Shown here: piece after piece, positions 23,432-34,542 of the stretch
Numbering within the stretch: position 1 is the first letter of the stretch
Layout of the letters: each line of letters begins with the position of its first letter
Assembly (NCBI GenBank): GCA_019671135.1
Contig: JAHRHY010000002.1
Span: 1,178,001 to 1,242,000 of the forward strand
Length of the DNA: 64,000 bases
From: Linnemannia hyalina
Lineage: Eukaryota > Mortierellomycota > Mortierellomycetes > Mortierellales > Mortierellaceae
Direction of reading: 5' to 3'
Notes under the pieces: generated by a model
The model's database searches: none
Seen by the model: the letters and a program-made list of their open reading frames with translations, nothing else
What the model was told of the DNA's origin: nothing
Translations under genes and position numbers: made by a program

Positions 23432-25955
23432 ATGTCGCAATCACTACCCTTTACGGCGACATATGTACATAGCACAAACACTGACGCCCCTACCCGTGTC
23501 CGAGTGAGTTGGGGCCAAGCACCCGTCAAGGACACTACGCAAGAAGCGCGACCCAGGACCATTGGACCCCAGTACATTGAGACACAGCGACCTAAAGTCA
23601 TCATTGTGGGGGCTGGCATCGCCGGACTTTCTCTGGGGGTGTTGCTCCAAATGGCTGGCATTGAGTTCCGTATCCTCGAACGGGGCACAGAATTCGACCA
23701 CGCAGGTACAATACATACCTAACCGACCTCCTTCCCTCATTCCCCATAACTATCTGCAATCCTGTTGTCCTAATTTGTTTGACAATTTTCGAACCACGCT
23801 CGCATTTTCTTTTGCTGACATACCTTTCTTGTCGTACCATGTCTCCACGCTGTACTACCCCCGTTTGTCATCGTTCCCGAAGAAACGGCCATCTTTTTGA
23901 ACGCGACGACACAAAAGTTCTTCCAACAGATTGGCGCCCTAGAAGAGATCATGAGCCACGCAAAGTCGACGACCAGCATGGTCGTCGCCAACGAGGACCG
24001 GAAGGTCGAGTACACTCTGGAGTTCGGTGAACAAGCTAAACTGTATGTCCCTCTCACGTCTTGAAATATTTTTTTTTTGTTTCGTTATAAGTGTGTATCT
24101 AACCGTCAATCACAAACACCCTGCCTTCTTTCTCCTTTTTTCTAGTTTCGGTTCAGTTGGATACATCGTCCCACGGAGGGTCCTCCACAATATCCTGGTT
24201 TCACGAATTGAGCGACAAAACATCGTCATGGGAAAGAGAGTCCTCACCTACATCCCTGGTAACCGCTACGTCACAGTCAAGTGTTCCACCGGCGACCTCA
24301 TTACTTGCGATATCTTAGTTGGAGCAGATGGCGTATTCAGTGCGGTCCGCCAAAACCTTTATGATGAACTCAGCGCCAAGGGCCTCCTGCCACCCAAGGA
24401 CTCGGAAGATATCGTCCTCTCCACAGTCAGGCTAGTTGGACAAACCATTCCTCTGGACCCAGAAGAGTTCCCTGCTATCAATGACGAGAACTGCCATTTT
24501 GTGCAAGTCATTGGCGATGACAAGCCTTATTCGGTAAGCGTAACTTGCATTATTTCAGTAGTGTCTTTTTTTTGGGTTTGTCGTAAAATGCGAACTAGCA
24601 AGTTTTTGACTACTTCTCTTACTCATCCCTGACTAAAATAGTGGACATATTTTACTACAGCGAGCAACTGTGTCGCATGGAGTGTAACCCAATACCTCAC
24701 GACCGCTGAACAGGACAGCAACAAAGTCTTTGCTAACACGACCTTTGACTACTCACATGCATTGAGCATGGCGCGGGAAGTCATGAACTTTCCTATCATC
24801 ACTGGAGGACCGGGAGCACCCACCATAAAGGACTTTTTGAAATACACCACAACAAGTCTGAAGAAGATTGTGCTCGAGGAAAAGCTGTTCAAGACATGGT
24901 ATCATGGTCGTGTTGTTCTTATCGGCAATGGTAACGTTCTTTGTCATTTATCAACGCATTGTTCGTCTTTGTGATTGTCCAATATTTACCATTTCTAATG
25001 TAACCTCGTCTATATGTTTGTCACTTCGACCACTCGTTTCCTTTTTAGCATGTCACAAGGTTAGTCGAACCTACTTCTAGATGCGTATTGTTTTTTTTTA
25101 TCTTCCGCAATTCGTGTACACATACTTGAGATGATGCTGACATGTTGTATCTCCACGACTTACAATGGTTATAGATGAATCCTTCAGGAGGATCGGGAGC
25201 AACCAATTCTATCCACGACGCCATCTCGCTCGCAAACTACATTGTCAGTCTTCCTCACTGGTGCGAACAAAGGGACATCGACCACCGGTTCAAGGCCTAC
25301 CAAGATGAGCGTATGCCATGGGTCAAGGCGTCATTTGAAAACAACAAACTATTTAAAGGCATGGTAGAAAAGGTGCGGACACCTACACAAAAAAAAAAAA
25401 AATGTCAGGTTGAATTAATGTATCCTGCATGCATGCTCCATCTCAACTGGTTTTGTATTAATTTTTTCCTCACTCTTTTTGTTGCTGTATTAGAACCTCA
25501 AGGCGATAATGATTAGGCTATATGCAAAAACCTTGACTGGAGCCGTGGCGCGCAGCGCCATGATGAAAATGAACGCCAACAGACCGCAGGTGGCGTTTCT
25601 CGAGTATGTGCCAGACACCGGGACTGTTCCCTCGGAGTACCAATCCAGTTACCATTTCACCTTGGAAATTCTCAAAAACCGAGCTGCGGAGGAAGAAGAG
25701 GCGGAGGCTAGAGCTAAGGAAATGAAAGATAATGTCGCAAGAGAGGCGTCTCATGCTTCAACCTCGAGTCCAGTGTTGATTTCAAAGGCTCCTCTCACCC
25801 CTGCCTTGGCTGCCATTGCTGAAGCATCCGCCATCGCCACTGCACGCTCAGCTGCCGATGCTGTTGCTGCTGCTGCTTCTCTACCCAAGAGCGCCCTGGA
25901 GATCTTCCAGACCACTCCTTCAAAAGCAAAGAAGCCGGTTGCTACCATCATTTAG
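23432..25955 (+). CDS. FAD-dependent monooxygenase FMO-1 (divergent)
   Basis: Seven exons, 23432-23705, 23883-24042, 24146-24533, 24642-24930, 25049-25059 (11 nt), 25175-25372 and 25494-25955, stay in frame for 593 residues. The N-terminus has ~50 extra residues before the FAD-binding strand KVIIVGAGIAGLSLG. The DG-type motif is LVGADGVFSAVR, followed by LVGQTIPLDPEEFP. In the flavin-binding motif the usual Gly-Asp is Gly-Asn: LIGN then ACHKMNPSGGSGAT. There is no hydrophobic segment after LFKGMVEK; instead a long tail ends in an Ala-rich region (AIAEASAIATARSAADAVAA). It belongs to the PHBH-fold aromatic/terpenoid hydroxylase superfamily; the substrate is unknown. Asn for Asp, also seen in FMO-0, may alter flavin ribose contacts. 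The exon 2 acceptor (CCCGAAG) is weak but is the only one keeping frame. Confidence 0.85.
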
Positions 25956-26779
25956 ATGTGTCTGGACGTGATGATGACGACGAATACAGAGTGTCTGTAG
26001 ACAATGTCATAATGAAAACTATACCCTTTCTTAATCGGATCTCGTCTGGATATAGCATACATAATATCTTGCCTGGTGTTTGTTGAACTCGCTCGCGACA
26101 ATCCATAGAATTATGAAGAACACCGATATCACACCGATAAAAGAACATGTCCACAGAAAAGAGGAAGGAAAAAGAATGAGAATCGCCTTTTGGCAGTCGA
26201 ATTGGGATGCTTCTCGTTATTTTTCCACATACACCAACAATTGATTTTTCTTTTTTGAGCTTTGTGTCGAGTGGATGGCCAGGGCCAATACGTTTCTGAG
26301 AAGTGTCAACACTTGTGCGAGCGAAACCCCCCGCCCTCCATCCGGCTAGATTTCTTTGGGCGTTGAGGGGCATTGCAAAAACAAGCAAACAAACTATTGA
26401 TTTTGAGGTTAAGACATTTCGTTCCCTCTCTTCATACTTTCACTCTCATATCTTTTGGCTCTCTTTTTGTACACTCTGGATCACACCTTGCAATGTATCT
26501 TTTCTTCCTCATTCCTTCCTTTTTCGTACTGTCTCTTCCTTTCTCTTTCAACTTAACCCATCTTTCGTTTTTTTTCTCTCTCATTCTTGCGACCCCATCT
26601 TTTGCAATGCCGTTTGGCCATAGGCAGGGTAATCGTGAGAACGAGATAATGAGAGAGAAACAGAGAGAGAGAGAGAGGAAGAAAAAGAAAGAGAGAGAGT
26701 AGATAAAAGAGGGGAGTGGCTTAGGCACCTCCTTTCCTTTCCTTGTTATTTTGGTCTGTGCCTCTCTAGAATAAACACT
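25956..26779. other. Intergenic, low complexity
   Basis: No gene. The interval 26420-26600 is T/C-rich and 26637-26700 is GA-rich. Open frames here (for example 26373-26702) are low-complexity Phe/Leu and Arg/Lys runs. Confidence 0.45.
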
Positions 26780-28241
26780 TCACTCAGCAGTCAAAACAAC
26801 AAAGACGGAACAAACAAATTCAGAGGTGCGCACAACGGGAATGTAGGACATGTTTGTTTTGGTGATCTCGACTCCTCTCTTGCACCAATCGGCCGTTTTT
26901 CTTCCTTGTTGTTTGTTTATCTAAAAATTGATTTTGAGATGAATTCCACACACCAACAGAGAGTGTGGAGTGTGTGAGCAAAATCGACAATGGCGCAAGA
27001 AAAGTACAACTGTGAGAAATATTGAAAGAAAGAGGATAGGGACGAGAGGGATAAGGGCGAGAGGGAAATGAAAAAGGTGTGGGAGAGCTGAATTGAACAC
27101 TTACACACACTGCTCCTGGATTTTATCCCACAACGGCACATACAAAAAAGGTGACAGAAAGAGAAGGGCACTAGGAAAGGCTGCCCTGAATATCGTACAA
27201 CGTGATATAGGGGAGAGGATAGAGAGAAAGGGCATCGGCAACGGCCCAGTTCCCCACTTCTATTGTCAATGCCAACCCCGACCATCATCTCCTTCGCGTC
27301 CATGTCTTTTCTATCATGACGTCCACTACCATATCAATTCTCTCTCTCCATTGTCGTTATTTCGTTTTTTGCCCCTCGGAGTTCACTCCGATGTGGCGCT
27401 CTGCTTCTTTAACTTTCTTCATGCTTCTTTCTTCACGCCTCTTTCTTCTTTGTTTCACTCGGTCTACATGTATATGTACGCCATCGAGTCTAAAACCAAG
27501 TGCGTAATAACTAGGTGCAGTTCGATCTAGCCGATTGAAGTGCTCTGCAGAAAGTCCTTTCCTTCCCCATCTATTATCTCTCAGAAAAGTGCCAGAGCGG
27601 CTTTTTGTTCTCCAAAGTCACGCAGCCATGCCCCTTCTTTTTCTCGTCTTTTGATTCGACGAGCCATAGTTTAGTTTACTCTTTTTGAGTTCAGTTCAAT
27701 TTTTTTTTAATTCGAGCAACAGCAAGGGTGGTCCTACCATCATTTCAGCACCCATTCTGGGAGCCGTTTGTTATCTTTTGTTAGTGTCGTACTGTGCGAA
27801 TGTTAATCTTCTTGGGGGAGGGGGATTCGTTTTGTTCGTTTGTTTGTTTGTTTGTTTGTTTGTTTGTGTTCTGTGTTCACGAAGCACACATACGGATGAC
27901 ACAAAAACAAACAAAGACATCCTTAATTTCCACAAAACGCGGGCACAACAGGCGCTCTGCAATGAACGGATAGAGAAAAAGAGGGTAGACATTGGGGGAG
28001 GAGGAAGATTCAAAGTGAGTTTGAGTTGGTGTTGGTATTTGGTATGAAAAGAAAATGGGGTGAGGGTGGTTTGGTTCTGTAGGCAGATTGGTCAAATGAA
28101 GGCATTCGCAAATTGAGCCGGTTCCTGTCTCGCTCTCCCTCACACAATTCAAGGGCACCGAGCGAGCCACAGCCTCGTTCCCCTAAAATCCGACCAGTCC
28201 TTTTGCGAGGAAGCAGGAGCACGCGACAAGGCATCCAGGTG
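26780..28241 (-). repeat. Large inverted repeat, right copy
   Basis: This is the reverse-complement partner of 1-1416. Order is conserved from CACTCAGCAGTCAAAAC at the left edge to AGGCATCCAG at the right edge. It carries an expanded (GTTT)n run at 27837-27868 where the left copy has only a few AAAC units, and a ~34-bp indel near 26830. Conserved short peptides such as GVHSDVALCFFNFL appear in both copies but in frames that shift, so I read the repeat as non-coding. Confidence 0.85.
27837..27868. repeat. (GTTT)n microsatellite
   Basis: About eight tandem GTTT units inside the right copy of the inverted repeat. Confidence 0.9.
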
Positions 28242-28813
28242 CGTCATGGTACAGGATTGGCTAGAACTCTTTCGTCCACCTTGGATCTAAGGCCATAATA
28301 GATCAGGCCAGAGAGAGGGAAGAGACGAAAGACAGTTTCTAGACCAGTTTGTCGAGCATTGAAAAGAGAAAATGGTACCTGCCGTTGATACGATGCGGAG
28401 AGCGAGAAGGAAGAAGGGCGACAAACGGCCCTTTATTTCTTGCTAAGGTTTGCAAAAAATGAAGATTGGCGCTCTACAGTCGAATGTAACGATTTTTTGG
28501 ACAAGGCAAAAGGCCAAGGGGCAAAAGTGTAATAGGCTCTGTTGGACTCACCCTCTTTCCTCCCTTCTTTTTTTTTTCTCTCTATCTCTTCATACTAAGA
28601 ATTCTTTTTCTTAATGCCTATTGGGTTTATTTTAGGCGAAGACGAGTCATCACACGGGGACACAAAAGTTGACTGTCCACATTCGGCAAGGAGTCGCAGT
28701 ACCTACTCTGCCGCCGGCTATTCATCATCATTAATTCGCGCTGTGATAGAGACTGATCCCTCCGTTGCAAGGCGTACATATCTGTTGATCGTCCCTCCTT
28801 CAACGACAATTCA

Positions 28814-28820
28814 TATAAAG
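28814..28820 (+). promoter_or_regulatory. TATA-like box of the amino-acid permease
   Basis: TATAAAG lies 375 bp before the permease ATG. The T/C-rich DNA and the CTCACT array between them would then be 5' untranslated leader. Inference from position only. Confidence 0.45.
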
Positions 28821-28930
28821 CAAGGCGCCCTGCTCCTCTTTCCCCTCTTTCCGCTCTTTCCTTCCCCCCTCCCCTCTCTCTTTCCCTCGACTCTGTCCTA
28901 ATCACTCTTCACCCCCCTACCTTCTCTTCA

Positions 28931-29108
28931 CCTCTCACTCTCTCACTCTCTCACTCTCTCACTCTCTCACTCTCTCACTCTCTCACTCTCTCACTCTCTC
29001 ACTCTCTCACTCTCTCACTCTCTCACTCTCTCACTCTCTCACTCTCTCACTCTCTCTCTCACTCTCTCACTCTCTCACTCTCTCTCTCACTCTCTCTCTC
29101 ACTCTCTC
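28931..29108. repeat. (CTCACT)n hexanucleotide array
   Basis: More than twenty tandem CTCACT units, with a few CTCTCTCT interruptions at the right end, finish about 80 bp before the permease start codon. The array is pure pyrimidine apart from one A per unit. Confidence 0.95.
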
Positions 29109-29188
29109 CTCACTTACGACTTTACTTCTCTTCACAACACTCCCTCCCTCTCCAACCTCCAACCTCCAACCTTCACAACTATCTCAAC

Positions 29189-30973
29189 ATGTCCAAGTAC
29201 GAGGACGAATACGACATGTCTGATAGGTACGAGATGGACCAGCATATGCTGGCCGCCGGTCGCCACGAGAATTTGGCTCCCGAGCAAGAGGGTCTCAAGC
29301 GTGACCTCCGTCTCCGCCACATGATCATGATCGCCATCTCTGGTACCATCGGTACCGGTCTCTTCTTGACCTCCGGTGCAACCATTGCCACTGCCGGTCC
29401 CGGTGGTGCTCTTCTCGCCTATGTCATCATCGGTCTCTGGCTAGTCTTTGTCTGTCAGGCTATCGGTGAAGTCGCTACCCTCTTGCCCCTCCCTGGTGCC
29501 TTCAACGCCTGGGGTGGTCGTGTCTTTGATGAGGCCCTCTCCTTCCAAATGACTGTAAGTTTCCCACACAAGTCACATGCCCTATTTTTTTTATGTCTCA
29601 AACCATCTCCCGAAAACTCACACAGCGCTCTGTCTCTTTCTGCTTCTTCTAATGCATAAAAAAAGTACATGTATTTCATCTACTGGGCTTTGACCATCCC
29701 TGCTGAGTTGTCTGCTTCTGCTGTTATTATCGAGTTCTGGATTGGCAAGGATTCGTCTTTCCCTTCCTGGGTCGTCCCCCTTATCATTATCGTCTTGATG
29801 GTCTTCATCAACATGGCCGGTGTCAAGACCTACGGAGAGCTCGAGTACTGGTTCTCTATCCTCAAGGTTCTCACCATTATCATCTTCATCATCTGCGGTA
29901 TCCTTGTTGATGCTGGCGCCATCGGTGGCACCACCTACGGTTTCTCCAACTGGCACATCGAGGGGGCTCCCTTCAAGGGCGGTTTCATGGGCTTCATTGC
30001 TACCTTGGTCACTGTCGGATATTCCTATGGTGGATCCGAGATGACTGGTGTCACTGCTGCCGAGTCCCGCAACCCCCACAAGCACGTCCCTAAGGCCGTC
30101 AACACCGTCTTGATTCGTATTGCCTTTTTTTACCTTATTTCGATCTTCTTGCTCGGCTCGATCGTCGCCAACAACGACCCCCTGTTGATCAACGCTGACG
30201 GATCTGCTGCCCATGCTCCTTTCACCATTGTCTTTGTCAAGGCCGGTTTGAAAGGCGCTGCCAACTACATGAATGCCGTCGTTTTCACTTCTGTCTTCTC
30301 GGCCATCAACTCTGACTACTACGTCGCCACCCGCATGCTGTTGTCCCTCTCCCGTAACGGTTGGGCCCACAAGAGAATCGGTTACACCAACTCGCGCGGT
30401 GTCCCAGTCGTCGCTCTCGGCATCGTCACTTTCTGCTCGTGCTTGTCGTTGATCACCATCTTCGTCGGCTCCGGTGTCGTCTTCCAGTGGTTCGTCTCCA
30501 TCATCGGCTCCATCATCTTCCAGTCCTGGATCTTGATCTTGTTCCTCCACTTCCGCTTCCGTTACTGCTGGAAGGCTCAGGGCCGTGCTGTCGGCGAACT
30601 CCCTTACGTCTCCTGGGGCTACCCTTACGGTAACATCTTGGCCACCATTATCGGCTGCTGCTGCATTATTGCCACTTGGTACTTGTCGATCATCAACCCC
30701 CCTCATCACCCCGGTGCTGATGCCTCGGAGGACATGTTGGCCACCTACCATGAGGAGCGCGATGCGTATATCCAGGGTCTTTTGGGCGCCTGGTTCCCCT
30801 GGGTCATGTCCGCCATCTTGTTCTTCTCATACAAGTTCACGCGTGGTACCAAGTTGATCAAGGCTGAGGATGCCGATCTCGACACTGGTCGCTTTGTCCC
30901 CTCCGAGTCTGACAAGGAGGACTTGAAGCCCCACGGCCCTGCCTGGAAGCGTGTCCTCAAGATGTTTGTCTAA
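29189..30973 (+). CDS. Amino-acid permease (APC superfamily, fungal AAT/YAT type)
   Basis: Two exons, 29189-29554 and 29666-30973, give 557 residues, the usual size for fungal amino-acid permeases. The protein is a plasma-membrane proton symporter with about twelve membrane segments. The first has the family signature LRLRHMIMIAISGTIGTGLFL and then SGATIATAGPGGALLAY; the sixth-segment region has the GSEMTGVTAAESRNPHKHVPKA motif; the central part has FSAINSDYYVATRMLLSLSRNGWAHK and SRGVPVVALG. The N-terminal 40 residues are charged and cytosolic; the C-terminus ends in a short polar tail (KRVLKMFV). Substrate specificity cannot be read from the sequence. The acceptor AAAAAAAG is poor in pyrimidines but is preceded by a CTAAT branch-like site and restores frame. 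Regulation may involve the CTCACT leader. Confidence 0.93.
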
Positions 30974-31300
30974 AAGGACAAAAAATGTCCGGGGAAGCGA
31001 ACCAATAGCAACCATCCCATCATCATACCATTTACATTTGCATCCATGTACCATAGAATAAAAAATAGCCCCCTTCTCGCCTCTTTTTTATCTCTTGACA
31101 CATTTGCTTCTGAGTGTCTGTTTCTCTTTTTTCAATGTGTTGGTTAACAAGAAGTGAAGCGAAATGCTTCGTCTACCAAGGCCTGAAGTGTAGACGACTT
31201 GATTCGCAGTCACAATGTAAACAACTTACTCACTCGGAGGCTCAAACCTACATTCCTCTTGACCTTCTTCTCTCCTCTCCGCACCCTCACACATACAACA
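30974..31300. other. Short intergenic spacer
   Basis: No gene seen between the permease stop and the uL4m start. An ATAAAAAATA stretch near 31058 could include a polyadenylation signal. Confidence 0.4.
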
Positions 31301-32782
31301 ATGGCCTCCCTCCTCAAAGTCATCCGCCCCGGGTTCATCGCCCAGCCTTCGGTAAAATAACAACTTATTGTAGAGCTGGATTCACACACAACAGCCAGGC
31401 GACACAATCAACCACTCGGAGATGCAGCAGTAATCAGACACGGCCTGTTCCTGAGCAACAGCCGGCAACAAAACGGCGGCCAGACGCAGCAAAGCGATGA
31501 ACTACAGCATCAGCCGACGAGACGCAGTTTGTCCAGGCACACTCTCAACTTGGTGCAAGGAAGCATGGGGACACCAACATCAAATCCTTCTTGTGCTGTC
31601 TCCGCTCCCTTCTCATGCACATTCCCGACTCGCGTGTATGCTGATCACCTCTTTTTCTCACACTCCTTTCGCATTTACTTTCTACTTCTCGTCAACTCAT
31701 CTAGGCTGCATTGAAGGCATTCGGTAAGCTACTCAATTATGTCGGAACACACCTCACGGTGACCATAGGCGTCAATAAGGAACACACGACCATGGAAGAC
31801 TGTATCCAAACAGGAGAGACATGATACAACATAGACATCCAAATGGTTTCAATTGCTAACCAACACCTTGAATTGCTTTGTACCTACTAGCCACTTCCCG
31901 GTTCTCAACATTCACAGCACCCCGCGCCGAGGCGATCGACACACCATCAACATCCACACCCACATCACCCACCACATCAGTATCATCACAACACGAGGAG
32001 GAGCCTCTCAGCAGCTTCCATACACCTCTTCAAGCCTGGATCCGGGACTTCAAGACCAACGAGCCCAAGGATTTGATTCAGTTGCAGCGCAAGGTTTTTG
32101 GCGCACCCCTCCGCAAGGATATCTTGCACCGTGTTGTTGTCTGGCAGAGAGATGCTGAGCGTCAGGGAACTCAGTCGACGAAGTCTCGTGGAGAGGTTAG
32201 TGGAACTACCAGGAAGGCTGCCCCCCAGAAGGGTCGTGGTGCTGCCCGTGTCGGTTCCCTCCGCACCCCCCAGCGTCGTGGAGGTACGCTTTTTCTGCCA
32301 CTTTTTCTTGATTGTGTGATCTAAGGACGCTCGTTGCACCAAGGCCACCGCTTTTGTTTGTTTGTTTGCCTGTGTTAATTCATACCTTCAATTCTCATAC
32401 GATGTGTTGAATAGGTGGATTGGCGTTTGGACCCAAGCCTAGGGACCACTCGAGCGAGTTGCCCCGCAAGGTTCAGGATATGGGTCTCCGCATTGCGCTC
32501 TCGACCAAGTTTGCACAGGACCAGCTCGTGATTGTTGACGACTTGTCGTTGGATTCGCATAAGACTCGACAGTTTGAGGCGATCCAGCGTCGTCATGGAT
32601 GGGATTCTGTTTTAGTCGTTGCCCATGCCGAGAACCAGAACTTGTGGCGTGCAACGTCCAACCTGCAGCAGGTTGATGTCGCAGTCATGCAGGAGGCTGA
32701 TGTTTTGAGGCTGTTGAAGCGTCAGATGGTTGTTATTGACCGTCAGTCCGTCCGCTACCTCGAGAAGAAGTTGAAGGTCTAA
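31301..32782 (+). CDS. MRPL4: Mitochondrial large ribosomal subunit protein uL4m
   Basis: Proposed exons 31301-31351, 31376-31633, 31705-31723, 31891-32283 and 32415-32782 keep frame for 362 residues. The last two exons are certain: they carry the L4 signatures LQAWIRDFKTNEPKDLIQLQ, KVFGAPLRKDILHRVVVWQRD, the basic loop (KAAPQKGRGAARVGSLRTPQ, RRGGGLAFGPKPRDHSSELP) that reaches toward the peptide exit tunnel, and IALSTKFAQDQLVIVDDL. The N-terminus (MASLLKVIRPGFIAQPS) looks like a mitochondrial targeting sequence. The middle exons (a 24-nt intron and a 19-nt exon) are inferred from phase and splice sites; exon 2 is rich in Ser, Gln and Asn, and its donor GTGTAT is weak, so the 5' structure may differ. 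Product works in mitochondrial translation. Confidence 0.85.
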
Positions 32783-32821
32783 AAGTTGTGAGGGCGAAAT
32801 TGCAAGCAGGTGCAGGATTAG

Positions 32822-32858
<37 letters not shown>

Positions 32859-33231
32859 ATTGACGAGAGCTAAAAGTATGCGACGAGGGAGGACTAGCAG
32901 GAGAACAACTGCAGGACATTATTATCGATTCATTTTCATAGATTTTATCATCATTTCATGTGCAAAGAACACACTTTTACCATTCAACATACATGTGCAA
33001 GCAGGGCTGTACAATACAAGGGGCACACGCATTAACGTGGATCGGTCGTTGATGGAGAAAAAAGAAGCATTTATTCTTCGTCATGAAGGAAAAAAAGAAA
33101 CAAAGAAGAGGTATAATAGGTGTTACTGTTGAAGACTATGCGTCTGGTTGTTGTTGAAAGCAGGCCGAGATTAGAGGTAGGGAGGAAGGAAGGCAATCCA
33201 AATAGACTGCAAGAAAGAAAGTGCTACCAAA
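32783..33231. other. Convergent intergenic spacer with (AG)n
   Basis: Lies between the 3' ends of uL4m (plus) and the methyltransferase-like gene (minus). An (AG)n run occupies 32826-32854. No gene seen. Confidence 0.5.
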
Positions 33232-34263
33232 TTAGACGATGAAGGGGATGAACCTCCAGCGCTGGCTAGCATAAGTCTTCCATTCAGACCCAAAATGCTG
33301 CGACAGCATCTTTTCCTCTCCCTGGACTCTATAAAACGTCAACCCGTAGCAGATCAATAGCCCTCCAAGGGTGAGCAAGAGTCCGGGGACGGGGAGGGGC
33401 ATCAAGGGCTTGATGATGTCAGTCCAGTAACCCTCGTAGGCGATCGAGAAAATGTACGGGATCCCGGTGAGCATGAGGCCGGTGTACGAGGGATGGAGGA
33501 GGTACTTGTAGGGTCCGTCTTGGACCAGGCGGTGGTTTGAGCGGATTGTCAATGAGAACTATGGTTGTTGTTTTTTTGAAGGGTGAGTGAGAGAGTGGGT
33601 TAAGAAGAAAGAAATTGAGATAAGGGGTCCTTTGTATTTGCATGCAGGAGGGTCGCCTGTTCATTTCTGAATGAGTTTTGTGCTCCCTTATTCCAATGGA
33701 GTCGTCCATGGTGTTCCTGTTGCTGCTAGCTCGTTCTTCATTGTCCACCCTTGTTTTCACAATGCCCACGCCTTCTTGATCCTTTGCAGCCTTTTGTCGT
33801 CCCTCGGTTCGTTGAATTTGTCTCGTGCTTTTTTTTTTGTATATCGGCTGGGAGAGAAGTCGGGGTCGTCGTCCTTACGCCTGTTACTTCTGTTCATGCT
33901 CGCGTGCTCCTTGTAATCACAGACAATAAAAAGGAAGAGACTTACGGTAAAGAAGCGATCCAGAGTCCTGAAGCTCCAAGTCCTCAACAAATACCCCAGC
34001 ACTCCCGCAAACGTCGTCAAGACCTGCCAAGTCTTCAATTGTCCCGAGATGGTCCCCTTTGACATCAACAAGATATGTAACGCCGCCGCAATGATGGCAG
34101 CAGATTCTCCGAAACGGGGCATGATTTTGATCATGAGGAGGGAGAACCATCCTTCGTCCTTGACTTTGTCGGCCTTTTCTTTTGTGGTGGATGAGGCTGG
34201 GGGACGGATGGAGAGGATTGTGAAGAGGGTGTGGAGGGTGATGCAGGTTGCTTTTGCCAACAT
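33232..34263 (-). CDS. Isoprenylcysteine carboxyl methyltransferase-like membrane protein
   Basis: Two minus-strand exons, 34263-33946 and 33558-33232, joined through GTAAGT and a CATAG acceptor, give 214 residues. ICMT-family enzymes methylate the C-terminal prenylated cysteine of CaaX proteins in the ER, using S-adenosylmethionine. The family signature is the C-terminal part: LRTWSFRTLDRFFT, then NHRLVQDGPYKYLLHPSYTG, a hydrophobic pair (PLPVPGLLLTLGGLLICYG) and FYRVQGEEKMLSQHFGSEWK with the conserved R..EE and ...F...W/Y pattern. Several membrane segments are visible. It is shorter at the N-terminus than canonical Ste14, and such ICMT-like proteins in fungi also act on small molecules, so the substrate is open. 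A (CAA)n tract, read on the coding strand, lies just upstream of the start. Confidence 0.82.
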
Positions 34264-34277
34264 TTTTTTTGTCTTGT

Positions 34278-34278
34278 C

Positions 34279-34340
<62 letters not shown>
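34278..34340. repeat. (TTG)n / (CAA)n trinucleotide array
   Basis: About 20 tandem TTG units on the plus strand, which are (CAA)n on the coding strand of the methyltransferase-like gene, ending about 15 bp before its ATG. It probably lies in the 5' leader. Confidence 0.93.
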
Positions 34341-34341
<1 letters not shown>

Positions 34342-34534
34342 GTGGGCTGTTGTTGGTGGTTGGTGGATGGTTGTTATTGTGTCTGTGTGAGCTGACTTTT
34401 CTTGTTGCCGTCGGTGTTATTTGTTTGCTTGCTTGCTTGGTTGTTTGTTTGAGTTGCTGATGAACGAATGTAGAGAAGTTGAATGAGGAATGAGAGAAAG
34501 AAAGAAAAAAAAAGAAAAGGGGTGTCTCATCTCG

Positions 34535-34542
34535 CTTTTATA
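34535..34542 (-). promoter_or_regulatory. TATA box of the methyltransferase-like gene
   Basis: CTTTTATA on the plus strand reads TATAAAAG on the coding strand, about 275 bp upstream of the ATG. Position and sequence fit a core promoter element. Confidence 0.5.

Larger units (their letters stand above)
28242..29188. other. Upstream region of the amino-acid permease
   Basis: No gene seen. It contains a TATA-like box at 28814-28820 and a long CTCACT array, both listed separately. Confidence 0.5.

Noticed and set aside
25751..25951. Minus-strand Ala-rich frame
   Set aside because: Shadow of the Ala-rich tail of FMO-1.
29618..30751. 377-codon minus-strand frame opposite the permease
   Set aside because: Acidic shadow of a hydrophobic membrane protein gene with biased third positions; no conserved motif.
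34049..34390. Plus-strand frame with long Val run
   Set aside because: Antisense to exon 1 of the methyltransferase-like gene and extended by the TTG array.
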